From NCBI GenBank assembly GCA_039000515.1, contig JBCFYV010000001.1, positions 62,782,621 through 62,846,620 on the forward strand: DNA of 64,000 nucleotides. Reading direction: 5' to 3'. Under the pieces are notes generated by a model. The model ran no database searches, had not been told where the DNA came from, and saw only the letters and a program-made list of their open reading frames with translations. The position numbers were made by a program, and so were the translations under genes. Source of the DNA: Timema cristinae. Its lineage: Eukaryota; Arthropoda; Insecta; Phasmatodea; Timematidae. Positions 40,587 through 53,059 of this stretch are shown in pieces. Each line of letters starts with the position of its first letter. The stretch's first letter is position 1.

Positions 40587-43500
40587 TCTATTCTGGACGA
40601 TTTCAACAGACGATGATTCTCGAAATCGAGAATATGCGCTCGATTGATGATTTCCATCATTTACCTAAATATATAGTTACAGAACCTTAAATAAAGCTAT
40701 TTTGAACAACTTATGAACAAATTTTACTAAAACGTTAAGAAATAAAGTAGATTCATTTTTTAAGATTTCAAAACACGAAAAGAATCTGGTATGTCAGTTT
40801 GGTTGACGAGTGTTATATTTTAACTGAATGTATAGATAAGCAACTCTAATAAAATTATTTTGAAAAACTTGTTACCATTTTGACTAAAAATGACGAAAGT
40901 AAAGAATTATCATTTCTGGACGATTTCAACAGACGATGATTCTCGAAATCGAGAATATGCGCTCAATTGATGATTTCAATCATTTAACTGAATATATATT
41001 TACAGAACCTTAAATAAAGTTATTTTGAACAACTTATGAACAAATTTTACTAAAACGTTAAGAAATAGAGAAGATTCATTTTCTTAGATTTCAAAACACG
41101 AAAAGAATCTGGTATGTCAGTTTGATTGATGAGTGTCATATTTTAACTGAATGTATAATATACAGCAACTCTAATAAAGTTATTTTGAAAAACTTGTTTA
41201 CCATTTTGATTAAAAATGACGAAAATAAAGAATTGTCATTTCTAGACGATTTCAACAGACGATGATTCTCGAAATCGAGAATATGCGCTCGATTGATGAT
41301 TTCCATCATTTAAGTGAATATATAGTTACAGAACCTTAAATAAAGTTATTTTGAACAACTTATGAACAAATTTTACTAAAACGTTAAGAAATAAAAAAGA
41401 TTCATTTTCTAAGATTTCAAAACAGGAAAATTATCTGGTATGTCAGGTTGGTTGACGAGTGTCATATTTTAACTGAATGTAGAGATATAGCAACTCTATT
41501 AAAGTTATTTTGAACAACTTGTTTACCATTTTGACTAAAAATGACGAAAATAAAGAATTGTCATTTCTGGACGATTTCAACAGACGATGATTCTCGAAAT
41601 CGAGAATATGCGCTCGATTGATGATTTCAATCATTTAAATGAATATATAGTTACAGAAGCTTAAATAAAGTTATTTTTAATAACTTATGAACATATTTTA
41701 CTAAAACGTTAAGAAATAAAGAAGATTCATTTTCTAAGATTTCAAAACACGAAAAGAATCTGGTATTTTAGTTTGGTTGACGAGTGTCATATTTTAACTG
41801 AATGTATAGATACAGCAACTCTACTAAAGTTATTTTGAACATCTTATTTAGCATTTATTTAAAAATGACGAAAATAAAGAATTGTCTATTCTGGACGATT
41901 TCAACAGACGATGATTCTCGAAATCGAGAATATGCGCTCGATTGATGATTTCTACCATTTAAATGAATATATAGTTACAGAAGTTTAAATAAAGTTATTT
42001 TGAACAGATTATGAAAAAATTTACTAAAATGTTAAGAAATAAAAAGATTCATTTTCTAAGATCTCAAAACAGAAAGAATCTGGTATGTCAGTTTGGTTGA
42101 CGAGTGTCATATTTTAACTGAATGTATAGATACAGCAACTCTAATAAAGTTATTTTGAACAACTTGTTTAGCATTTTGACTAAAAATGCGAAAATAAAGA
42201 ATTGTCTATTCTGGACGATTTCAACAGAAGATGATTCTCGAAATCGAGAATATGCGCTCGATTGATGATTTCCTCATTTAATGAATATATAGTTACAGAA
42301 CCTTAAATAAAGTTATTTTGAACAATTATGAACAAATTTTACTAAAACGTTAAGAAATAAAGAAGATTCATTTTCTAAGATTTCAAAACACGAAAAGAAT
42401 CTGGTATGTCAGTTTGGTTGACGAGTGTCATATTTTAACTAAATGTATAGATACAGCAACTCTATAATAGTTATTTTGAACAACTTGTTTACCATTTTGA
42501 CTAAAAATGACGAAAATAAAGAATTGTCATTTCTGACGATTTCAACAGACGATGATTCTCGAAATCGAAATATGCGCTCGATTGATGATTTCCATCATTT
42601 AAATGAATATATAGTTACAGAACCCTTAAATAAAGTTATTTTGAACAACTTATGAACAAATATTACTAAAACGTTAAGAAATAAAGAAGATTCATATTCT
42701 AAGATTTCAAAACACGTAAATACAGAACTTATAGTTAGTTTGTTGAACGATTATGACAAATTTAACTAAAACGTTAAGAATAACAGTCATCTCTTAATTA
42801 AATATTCGCAAAGAACTGTTTCAGTTGGTTGATGACTAAAATGAACGAAATATAAGAACTTAATAATTATTTGAACAATTGTTAGCATTTTGACTAAAAA
42901 TGAGGATAGAATTGTCATTTCACATTTCAACAGACGATGATTCTCGAAATCGAGAATATGCGCTCGATTGATGATTTCCATCATTTAAGTGAATATATAG
43001 TTACAGAACCTTAAATAAGTTATTTTAAACAAATTATGAACAAATTTTACTAAAACGTTAAGAAATAAAGAAGATTCATTTTCTAAGATTTCAAAACAGG
43101 AAAAATCTGGTATGTCAGTTTGGTTTACGAGTGTCATATTTTAACTGAATGTAGATATAGCAACTCTATAAAGTTATTTTGAACAACTTGTTTACCATTT
43201 TGACTAAAAATGACGAAAATAAAGAATTGTCATTTCTGGACGATTTCAACAGACGATGATTCTCGAAATCAAGAATATGCGCTCGATTGATGATTTCCAT
43301 CATTTAACTAAATATATAGTTACAGAACCTTAAATAAAGCTATTTTGAACAACTTATGAACAAATTTTACTAAAACGTTAAGAAATAAAGAAGATTCATT
43401 CTTTAAGATTTCAAAACACGAAAAGAATCTGGTATGTCAGTTTGGTTGACGAGTGTCATAGTTTAACTGAATGTATAGATACAGCAACTCTAATAAAGTT

Positions 43501-46500
43501 ATTTTGAAAAACTTGTTTACCATTTTGACTAAAAATGACGAAAATAAAGAATTATCATTTCTGGACGATTTCAAAAGACGATGATTCTCGAAATCGAGAA
43601 TATGCGCTCAATTGATGATTTCAATCCTTTAAATGAATATATTGTTACAGAACCTTAAATAAAGTTATTTTGAACAACTTATGAACAAATATTACTAAAA
43701 CGTTAAGAAATAAAGAAGATTCATTTTCTAAGATCTCAAAACAAGAAAAGAATCTGGTATGTCAGTTTGGTTGACGAGTGTCATATTTTAACTGAATGTA
43801 TAGATACAGCAACTCTAATAAAGTTATTTTGAACAACTTGTTTACAATTTGACTAAAAATGACGAAAATAAAGAATTGTCTATTCTGGACGATTTCAACA
43901 GACGATGATTCTCGAAATCGAGAATATGCGCTCGATTGATGATTTCCATCATTTAAGTGAATAAATATTTACAGAACCTTAAATAATGTTATTTTAAACA
44001 AATTATGAACAAATTTTACTAAAACGTTAAGAAATAAAAAAGATTCATTTTCTAAGATTTCAAAACAGGAAAATAATCTGGTATGTCAGTTTGGTTTACG
44101 AGTGTCATATTTTAACTGAATGTAGAGATATAGCAACTCTATTAAAGTTATTTTGAACAACTTGTTTACCATTTTGACTAAAAATGACGAAAATAAAGAA
44201 TTGTCATTTCTGGACGATTTCAACAGACGATGATTCTCGAAATCAAGAATATGCGCTCTATTGATGATTTCCATCATTTAACTAAATATATAGTTACAGA
44301 ACCTTAAATAAAGCTATTTTGAACAACTTATGAACAAATTTTACTAAAACGTTAAGAAATAAAGAAGATTCATTCTTTAAGATTTCAAAACACGAAAAGA
44401 ATCTGGTATGTCAGTTTGGTTGACGAGTGTCATATTTTAACTGAATGTATAGATACAGCAACTCTAATAAAGTTATTTTGAAAAACTTGTTTACCATTTT
44501 GACTAAAAATGACGAAAATAAAGAATTATCATTTCTGGACGATTTCAACAGACGATGATTCTCGAAATCGAGAATATGCGCTCAATTGATGATTTCAATC
44601 ATTTAACTGAATATATATTTACAGAACCTTAAATAAAGTTATTTTGAACAACTTATGAACAAATATTACTAAAACGTTAAGAAATAAAGAAGATTCATTT
44701 TCTAAGATCTCAAAACAAGAAAAGAATCTGGTATGTCAGTTTGGTTGACGAGTGTCATATTTTAACTGAATGTATAGATACAGCAACTCTAATAAAGTTA
44801 TTTTGAACAACTTGTTTACAATTTGACTAAAAATGACGAAAATAAAGAATTGTCTATTCTGGACGATTTCAACAGACGATGATTCTCGAAATCGAGAATA
44901 TGCGCTCGATTGATGATTTCCATCATTTACCTAAATATATAGTTACAGAACCTTAAATAAAGCTATTTTGAACAACTTATGAACAAATTTTACTAAAACG
45001 TTAAGAAATAAAGTAGATTCATTTTTTAAGATTTCAAAACACGAAAAGAATCTGGTATGTCAGTTTGGTTGACGAGTGTTATATTTTAACTTAATGTATA
45101 GATACAGCAACTCTAATAAAATTATTTTGAAAAACTTGTTTACCATTTTGACTAAAAATGACGAAAATAATGAATTATCATTTCTGGACGATTTCAACAG
45201 ACGATGATTCTCGAAATCGAGAATATGCGCTCAATTGATGATTTCAATCATTTAAATGAATATATATTTACAGAACCTTAAATAAAGTTATTTTGAACAA
45301 CTTATGAACAAATTTTACTAAAACGTTAAGAAATAAAGAAGATTCATTTTCTTAGATTTCAAAACACGAAAAGAATCTGGTATGTCAGTTTGGTTGATGA
45401 GTGTCATATTTTAACTGAATGTATATATACAGCAACTCTAATAAAGTTATTTTGAACAACTTGTTTAGCATTTTGACTAAAAATGACGAAAATAAAGAAT
45501 TGTCATTTCTGGACGATTTCAACAGACGATGATTCTCGAAATCGAGAATATGCGCTCGATTGATGATTTCCATCATTTAAGTGAATAAATATTTACAGAA
45601 CCTTAAATAATGTTATTTTAAACAAATTATGAACAAATTTTACTAAAACGTTAAGAAATAAAAAAGATTCATTTTCTAAGATTTCAAAACAGGAAAATAA
45701 TCTGGTATGTCAGTTTGGTTTACGAGTGTCATATTTTAACTGAATGTAGAGATATAGCAACTCTATTAAAGTTATTTTGAACAACTTGTTTACCATTTTG
45801 ACTAAAAATGACGAAAATAAAGAATTGTCATTTCTGGACGATTTCAACAGACGATGATTCTCGAAATCAAGAATATGCGCTCGATTGATGATTTCCATCA
45901 TTTAACTAAATATATAGTTACAGAACCTTAAATAAAGCTATTTTGAACAACTTATGAACAAATTTTACTAAAACGTTAAGAAATAAAGAAGATTCATTCT
46001 TTAAGATTTCAAAACACGAAAAGAATCTGGTATGTCAGTTTGGTTGACGAGTGTCATAGTTTAACTGAATGTATAGATACAGCAACTCTAATAAAGTTAT
46101 TTTGAAAAACTTGTTTACCATTTTGACTAAAAATGACGAAAATAAAGAATTATCATTTCTGGACGATTTCAAAAGACGATGATTCTCGAAATCGAGAATA
46201 TGCGCTCAATTGATGATTTCAATCCTTTAAATGAATATATTGTTACAGAACCTTAAATAAAGTTATTTTGAACAACTTATGAACAAATATTACTAAAACG
46301 TTAAGAAATAAAGAAGATTCATTTTCTAAGATCTCAAAACAAGAAAAGAATCTGGTATGTCAGTTTGGTTGACGAGTGTCATATTTTAACTGAATGTATA
46401 GATACAGCAACTCTAATAAAGTTATTTTGAACAACTTGTTTACAATTTGACTAAAAATGACGAAAATAAAGAATTGTCTATTCTGGACGATTTCAACAGA

Positions 46501-49500
46501 CGATGATTCTCGAAATCGAGAATATGCGCTCGATTGATGATTTCCATCATTTAAGTGAATAAATATTTACAGAACCTTAAATAATGTTATTTTAAACAAA
46601 TTATGAACAAATTTTACTAAAACGTTAAGAAATAAAAAAGATTCATTTTCTAAGATTTCAAAACAGGAAAATAATCTGGTATGTCAGTTTGGTTTACGAG
46701 TGTCATATTTTAACTGAATGTAGAGATATAGCAACTCTATTAAAGTTATTTTGAACAACTTGTTTACCATTTTGACTAAAAATGACGAAAATAAAGAATT
46801 GTCATTTCTGGACGATTTCAACAGACGATGATTCTCGAAATCAAGAATATGCGCTCTATTGATGATTTCCATCATTTAACTAAATATATAGTTACAGAAC
46901 CTTAAATAAAGCTATTTTGAACAACTTATGAACAAATTTTACTAAAACGTTAAGAAATAAAGAAGATTCATTCTTTAAGATTTCAAAACACGAAAAGAAT
47001 CTGGTATGTCAGTTTGGTTGACGAGTGTCATATTTTAACTGAATGTATAGATACAGCAACTCTAATAAAGTTATTTTGAAAAACTTGTTTACCATTTTGA
47101 CTAAAAATGACGAAAATAAAGAATTATCATTTCTGGACGATTTCAACAGACGATGATTCTCGAAATCGAGAATATGCGCTCAATTGATGATTTCAATCAT
47201 TTAACTGAATATATATTTACAGAACCTTAAATAAAGTTATTTTGAACAACTTATGAACAAATATTACTAAAACGTTAAGAAATAAAGAAGATTCATTTTC
47301 TAAGATCTCAAAACAAGAAAAGAATCTGGTATGTCAGTTTGGTTGACGAGTGTCATATTTTAACTGAATGTATAGATACAGCAACTCTAATAAAGTTATT
47401 TTGAACAACTTGTTTACAATTTGACTAAAAATGACGAAAATAAAGAATTGTCTATTCTGGACGATTTCAACAGACGATGATTCTCGAAATCGAGAATATG
47501 CGCTCGATTGATGATTTCCATCATTTACCTAAATATATAGTTACAGAACCTTAAATAAAGCTATTTTGAACAACTTATGAACAAATTTTACTAAAACGTT
47601 AAGAAATAAAGTAGATTCATTTTTTAAGATTTCAAAACACGAAAAGAATCTGGTATGTCAGTTTGGTTGACGAGTGTTATATTTTAACTTAATGTATAGA
47701 TACAGCAACTCTAATAAAATTATTTGAAAAACTTGTTTACCATTTTGACTAAAAATGACGAAAATAAAGAATTATCATTTCTGGACGATTTCAACAGACG
47801 ATGATTCTCGAAATCGAGAGTATGCGCTCAATTGATGATTTCAATCATTTAACTGAATATATATTTACAGAACCTTAAATAAAGTTATTTTGAACAACTT
47901 ATGAACAAATTTTACTAAAACGTTAAGAAATAGAGAATATTCATTTTCTTAGATTTCAAAACACGAAAAGAATCTGGTATGTCAGTTTGGTTGATGAGTG
48001 TCATATTTTAACTGAATGTATATATACAGCAACTCTAATAAAGTTATTTTGAACAACTTGTTTAGCATTTTGACCAAAAATGACGAAAATAAATAATTGT
48101 CATTTCTGGACGATTTCAACAGACGATGATTCTCGAAATCGAGAATATGCGCTCGATTGATGATTTCCATCATTTAAGTGAATAAATATTTACAGAACCT
48201 TAAATAATGTTATTTTAAACAAATTATGAACAAATTTTACTAAAACGTTAAGAAATAAAAAAGATTCATTTTCTAAGATTTCAAAACAGGAAAATAATCT
48301 GGTATGTCAGTTTGGTTTACGAGTGTCATATTTTAACTGAATGTAGAGATATAGCAACTCTATTAAAGTTATTTTGAACAACTTGTTTACCATTTTGACT
48401 AAAAATGACGAAAATAAAGAATTGTCATTTCTGGACGATTTCAACAGACGATGATTCTCGAAATCAAGAATATGCGCTCTATTGATGATTTCCATCATTT
48501 AACTAAATATATAGTTACAGAACCTTAAATAAAGCTATTTTGAACAACTTATGAACAAATTTTACTAAAACGTTAAGAAATAAAGAAGATTCATTCTTTA
48601 AGATTTCAAAACACGAAAAGAATCTGGTATGTCAGTTTGGTTGACGAGTGTCATATTTTAACTGAATGTATAGATACAGCAACTCTAATAAAGTTATTTT
48701 GAAAAACTTGTTTACCATTTTGACTAAAAATGACGAAAATAAAGAATTATCATTTCTGGACGATTTCAACAGACGATGATTCTCGAAATCGAGAATATGC
48801 GCTCAATTGATGATTTCAATCATTTAACTGAATATATATTTACAGAACCTTAAATAAAGTTATTTTGAACAACTTATGAACAAATATTACTAAAACGTTA
48901 AGAAATAAAGAAGATTCATTTTCTAAGATCTCAAAACAAGAAAAGAATCTGGTATGTCAGTTTGGTTGACGAGTGTCATATTTTAACTGAATGTATAGAT
49001 ACAGCAACTCTAATAAAGTTATTTTGAACAACTTGTTTACAATTTGACTAAAAATGACGAAAATAAAGAATTGTCTATTCTGGACGATTTCAACAGACGA
49101 TGATTCTCGAAATCGAGAATATGCGCTCGATTGATGATTTCCATCATTTACCTAAATATATAGTTACAGAACCTTAAATAAAGCTATTTTGAACAACTTA
49201 TGAACAAATTTTACTAAAACGTTAAGAAATAAAGTAGATTCATTTTTTAAGATTTCAAAACACGAAAAGAATCTGGTATGTCAGTTTGGTTGACGAGTGT
49301 TATATTTTAACTTAATGTATAGATACAGCAACTCTAATAAAATTATTTGAAAAACTTGTTTACCATTTTGACTAAAAATGACGAAAATAAAGAATTATCA
49401 TTTCTGGACGATTTCAACAGACGATGATTCTCGAAATCGAGAGTATGCGCTCAATTGATGATTTCAATCATTTAACTGAATATATATTTACAGAACCTTA

Positions 49501-50630
49501 AATAAAGTTATTTTGAACAACTTATGAACAAATTTTACTAAAACGTTAAGAAATAGAGAATATTCATTTTCTTAGATTTCAAAACACGAAAAGAATCTGG
49601 TATGTCAGTTTGGTTGATGAGTGTCATATTTTAACTGAATGTATATATACAGCAACTCTAATAAAGTTATTTTGAACAACTTGTTTAGCATTTTGACCAA
49701 AAATGACGAAAATAAATAATTGTCATTTCTGGACGATTTCAACAGACGATGATTCTCGAAATCGAGAATATGCGCTCGATTGATGATTTCCATCATTTAA
49801 GTGAATATATATTTACAGAACCTTAAATAAAGTTATTTTGAACAACTTATGAACAAATTTTACTAAAACGTTAAGAAATAAAGAAGATTCATTTTCTAAG
49901 ATTTCAAAACACGAAATTAATATGGTATGTCAGTTTGGTTGACGAGTGTCATCTTTTAACTGAATGTATAGATACAGCAACTCTAATAAAGTTATTTTGA
50001 ACAACTTGTGTACCATTTTGACTAAAAATGACGAAAATAAAGAATTGTCATTTCTGGACAATTTCAACAGACGATGATTCTCGAAATCGAGAATATGCGC
50101 TCGATTGATGATTTCCATCATTTAAATGAATATACAGTTACAGAAGCTTAAATAAAGTTATTTAGAACAGATAATGAAACAAATTTTAATAAAACGTTAA
50201 GAAATAAAGAAGATTCATTTTCTAAGATTTCAAAACACGAAAAGAATCTGTTATGTCAGTTTGGTTGACGAGTGTCATATTTTAACTGAATGTATAGATA
50301 CATGAACTCTAATAAAGTTATTTTGAACAATTTGTTTACCATTTTGACTAAAAATGACGAAAATAAAGAATTGTCATTTCTGGACGATTTCAACAGACGA
50401 TGATTCTCGAAATCGAGATTATGCGCTCGAATGATGATTTCCATCATTTAATTGAATATATAGTTACAGAACCTTAAATAAAGTTATTTTGAACAACTTA
50501 TGAACAAATTTTACTAAAACGTTAAGAAATAAAGAAGATTCATTTTCTAAGATTTCAAAACACGAAAAGAATCTGGTATGTCAGTTTGGTTGACGAGTGT
50601 CATATTTTAACTGAATGTATAGATACAGCA
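40587..50630. repeat. 325-bp satellite array, right block with 3-, 4- and 5-unit higher-order repeats
   Basis: Equivalent variant units recur at spacings of 974 bp (3 units: 45,710 to 46,684), 1,299 bp (4 units: 44,086 to 45,385) and 1,623 bp (5 units: 46,684 to 48,307 to 49,930). A noisy stretch at 42,716-42,910 corresponds to the deletion site near 32,859. The array ends within half A, right after GATACAGCA at about 50,630, where unrelated AT-rich DNA begins. The last three units are slightly more diverged from the consensus, as is usual at an array edge. Confidence 0.97.
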
Positions 50631-50918
50631 TCATTGTTTCATGTCCAGCTGTACTAATAATTACAAGGGAAATTTAATGCTTTAAGTAAATTCAAATAAT
50701 GGATTTATGAATATGTGCATTATCCTTTGTGAGCTACTATTTTTATGTAATGATACTAAAAATTATAAAAGAGTAAAAACAGTAAAAAAAATGCTGCAAA
50801 AACGCCAAAAAATGCCATAAAATGTAAAAAAAAACTAAAAATGCAAAAATATGCATAATAAAAGTGATGTTTTCGATATCAGAGTATCATAACATGTTTT
50901 TATATACAAGTTAGCATT
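50631..50918. other. AT-rich junction between satellite and retroelement
   Basis: No gene. Contains short A-rich strings with repeated AAATGC/AAAATGC words (about 50,785-50,860). No copy of this stretch was found at the far side of the retroelement, so it was not recognised as a 5' LTR. Confidence 0.4.
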
Positions 50919-51380
50919 GTGATTGACTTCAGAGAAAAAAGATGCAATGTCATCAACTTCCGGGCCCTGGTCATTACAAAAGTCAATGTATATCCAAAAA
51001 AACTAGTAAGACGCCGACAATTACATGGCTTAGTCGGGCAACGCAAAACCATACCATGTACCTTAGATCCAATTATTAAAATTAATATCAATACTGTTTC
51101 TTGTTTAACTCCTGTTGATACTGGAGCAAGTTGTTATTTTATAAATTCTAACTTTAGTCAAAATTTACCCAACTTACTTCCCTTGGAGATAAAATATTTT
51201 ACAACTAGACATTTTGCCATTGCTAATGGAACAACACTTGAAATAGATAAAAGTATTTATTGTACTATTAAAATTAAAGTATTTACCTGGAAACATTCAT
51301 GTTCTAATGTTGATAATTTACAGTATGATGTAATACTAGGTATCGATATCCTGTCAAGACGAATAGTCAAATCAGGTTGA
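50919..51380 (+). pseudogene. pol: Ty3/gypsy retroelement: aspartic protease domain
   Basis: Frame of 153 codons with the retropepsin signature DTG at residues 67-69 (context PVDTGASCYFIN) and, near residue 138, the second signature YDVILGIDIL. The domain would cleave the Gag-Pol polyprotein. No gag, zinc knuckle or primer-binding site lies upstream; the element is truncated close to the satellite edge. The frame stops at 51,378-51,380 and the reverse transcriptase continues in another frame, so the join is broken. The start shown is only the first possible codon of the open frame. Confidence 0.8.
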
Positions 51381-52203
51381 AGAATAATAATATTTATTTT
51401 AAATTTAACCCTTCTATTAAAGTTAAATTTAAGAAATTGAAATACAAACCAGAAAACATGTTGATCAGTAATCATCCCATGGAACTTAGTGCTACACTAA
51501 ATAGTTTCTCTGATACTATATCCACTAAGTGGGGAAAATGTGATGTATTCCCTTATAAAATTTCTCTTTCTAATTATCGACCTGTCAGACCTTCTCCTTA
51601 TTCTTGTTCACCACCTAAATTAAAAGCACTTAGAAAATTTGTCTATGATCTACTTGATAAGGATATTATTAGACCTTCCCGTTCTGCATACGTTAGCCTT
51701 GCATTTATAATCCCTAAAAAAGATGGTGGACACAGACTAATAGTCGGGAAAATGAATAAACAGGTTGTATTTTACCCTTACCCTATGCCCACTGTTGAAA
51801 GTACCTTTAAACATTTAGAGGGGGGTGGGGCGAAGGTCTATAGTCTAATAGATCTGAATGCTAGTTTTCTTCAGTATTCTCTTACTGAGGAGTCTAAGCA
51901 GTATACCGCTTTTGTTACCCCCTTGGGGCTGTTATGAGTATAATAGAGTTCCCCTTGGGATTAGTTGTGAAGGAGCGGCATTAAGTCGAGTCTTGGACCA
52001 TATTTTGGCAGATTTTAAATTCAAGTTTGTGTTTAATTATTTGGAAATCTGTATTTATAGACAATCCCTGCAAGAGCATCAGGAACATGTCAGATAAGTT
52101 TTGCAGCACCTAATAGAGGCAGGTCTTACTGTAAGCCCGGATAAAGTGACGTGGGGCACTGATTGCATTAAATATTTGGGTTATGTGATTTCTAAGGGTA
52201 ATT
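51377..52203 (+). pseudogene. pol: Ty3/gypsy reverse transcriptase, frameshifted, catalytic motif lost
   Basis: Fingers and palm are recognisable: IIRPSRSAYVS, FIIPKKDGGHRLIVG, YPYPMPTVES, then YSLIDLNASFLQYSL and TAFVTPLG. A frameshift near 51,930 leads to YEYNRVPLGISCEGAALSRV. The position of the catalytic YxDD reads NYLEIC, so both catalytic aspartates of that motif are gone. A stop follows at 52,095-52,097, after QEHQEHVR, and the frame continues to KYLGYVISKG. The domain is normally responsible for cDNA synthesis; this copy cannot do so. Confidence 0.85.
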
Positions 52204-52299
52204 AATAGCCTCGTAGACACAGAACGGATTAGTCCTATAATTAATTAATTTCCCGGCCCCCAAAAACTCGAAACTGGTTCAACCTATGTGGGTATGTGT

Positions 52300-52833
52300 G
52301 CTTATTATTCCAGGTTTATTCCTTCCTTTTCGGATTTAGCAGCCCCATTAAATCAGTTAAAAAAGAAAGGGGTACAATTCGTCTGGGGAGGGGAATAAAA
52401 AACTGCCTTTTCTAAACTTAAACTAAAACTAATTTCCCTTAAGGTGCTGAGAATTCCCAATTCTTCGCTTCTTTTAGAACTTAAGGTAGACGCATCATCT
52501 TATGCCCTTGGAGCTGTCATTTCTCAGCGATATTCTGAAGAATTGCTTCCGATAGCTTTTGCGAGCAAATCATTGAATTAAGTTCAAAAGAGGTACAGTC
52601 TGTGTGAAAAGGAATGTCTTGCATGCTTGTTTGGTGTAGATAAGTTTGCTGATTATCTAGAACAACGCGAGTTCATACTTTATACTGATAATAGTGCCTT
52701 ATCATGGATGTTTAATGATCCTAAACAATTAGGAAAGCTTGTCCATTGGGTTTTAAAGTTATCTCAATTTAAATTTACCATTGTACATGTCTCGGGGAAA
52801 GATAACGTAGTTGCCGATGTTTGTCGCGCATAA
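52300..52833 (+). pseudogene. pol: Ty3/gypsy RNase H domain with connection region
   Basis: The connection region near 52,310-52,430 has SDLAAPLNQLKKKG in a broken frame, with stops. The RNase H core then shows KVDASSYALGAVISQ (first acidic residue), SLCEKECLACLFGVDKF (catalytic Glu), LYTDNSALSWMF (second Asp) and HVSGKDNVVADVCRA (final Asp). One in-frame TAA lies at 52,578-52,580. It degrades the RNA of the RNA-DNA hybrid in working elements. Confidence 0.85.
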
Positions 52834-53059
52834 ACGAGGGTGTGTACCCGTACTAGCTTGCTCTAGTCCCACTAATATCAATGTAATTAGTACAATCCCT
52901 GAACCTTTTGTGTCCTTAGTGCGACATCAACTCGAAGACCCCTATTGTAGGGATATTATCGGATCGCTTAGGTAAAGGTGATGTTGTTAAAAAGTTTATT
53001 ATGCATAGAGATTTGTTATGCGTGTGGGGTAAGAATAACATAAAATAAAGATTTTTGTT

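Noticed and set aside
24459..50447. A 63-residue minus-strand frame (starting MMEIINRAHILDF) repeated in over 20 satellite units
   Set aside because: It recurs only because the satellite does. The 325-bp period is not a multiple of three, single-base changes and indels in sister units break it freely, and there is no promoter or variant pattern favouring the protein.
24400..50630. A CRISPR-like or cassette array reading of the repeats
   Set aside because: Units are contiguous and wholly repetitive, with no unique spacers or cas genes, in a eukaryotic context.
50900..51475. Minus-strand frames at 50,900-51,091 and 51,257-51,475
   Set aside because: They are antisense shadows of the retroelement protease and reverse-transcriptase region.
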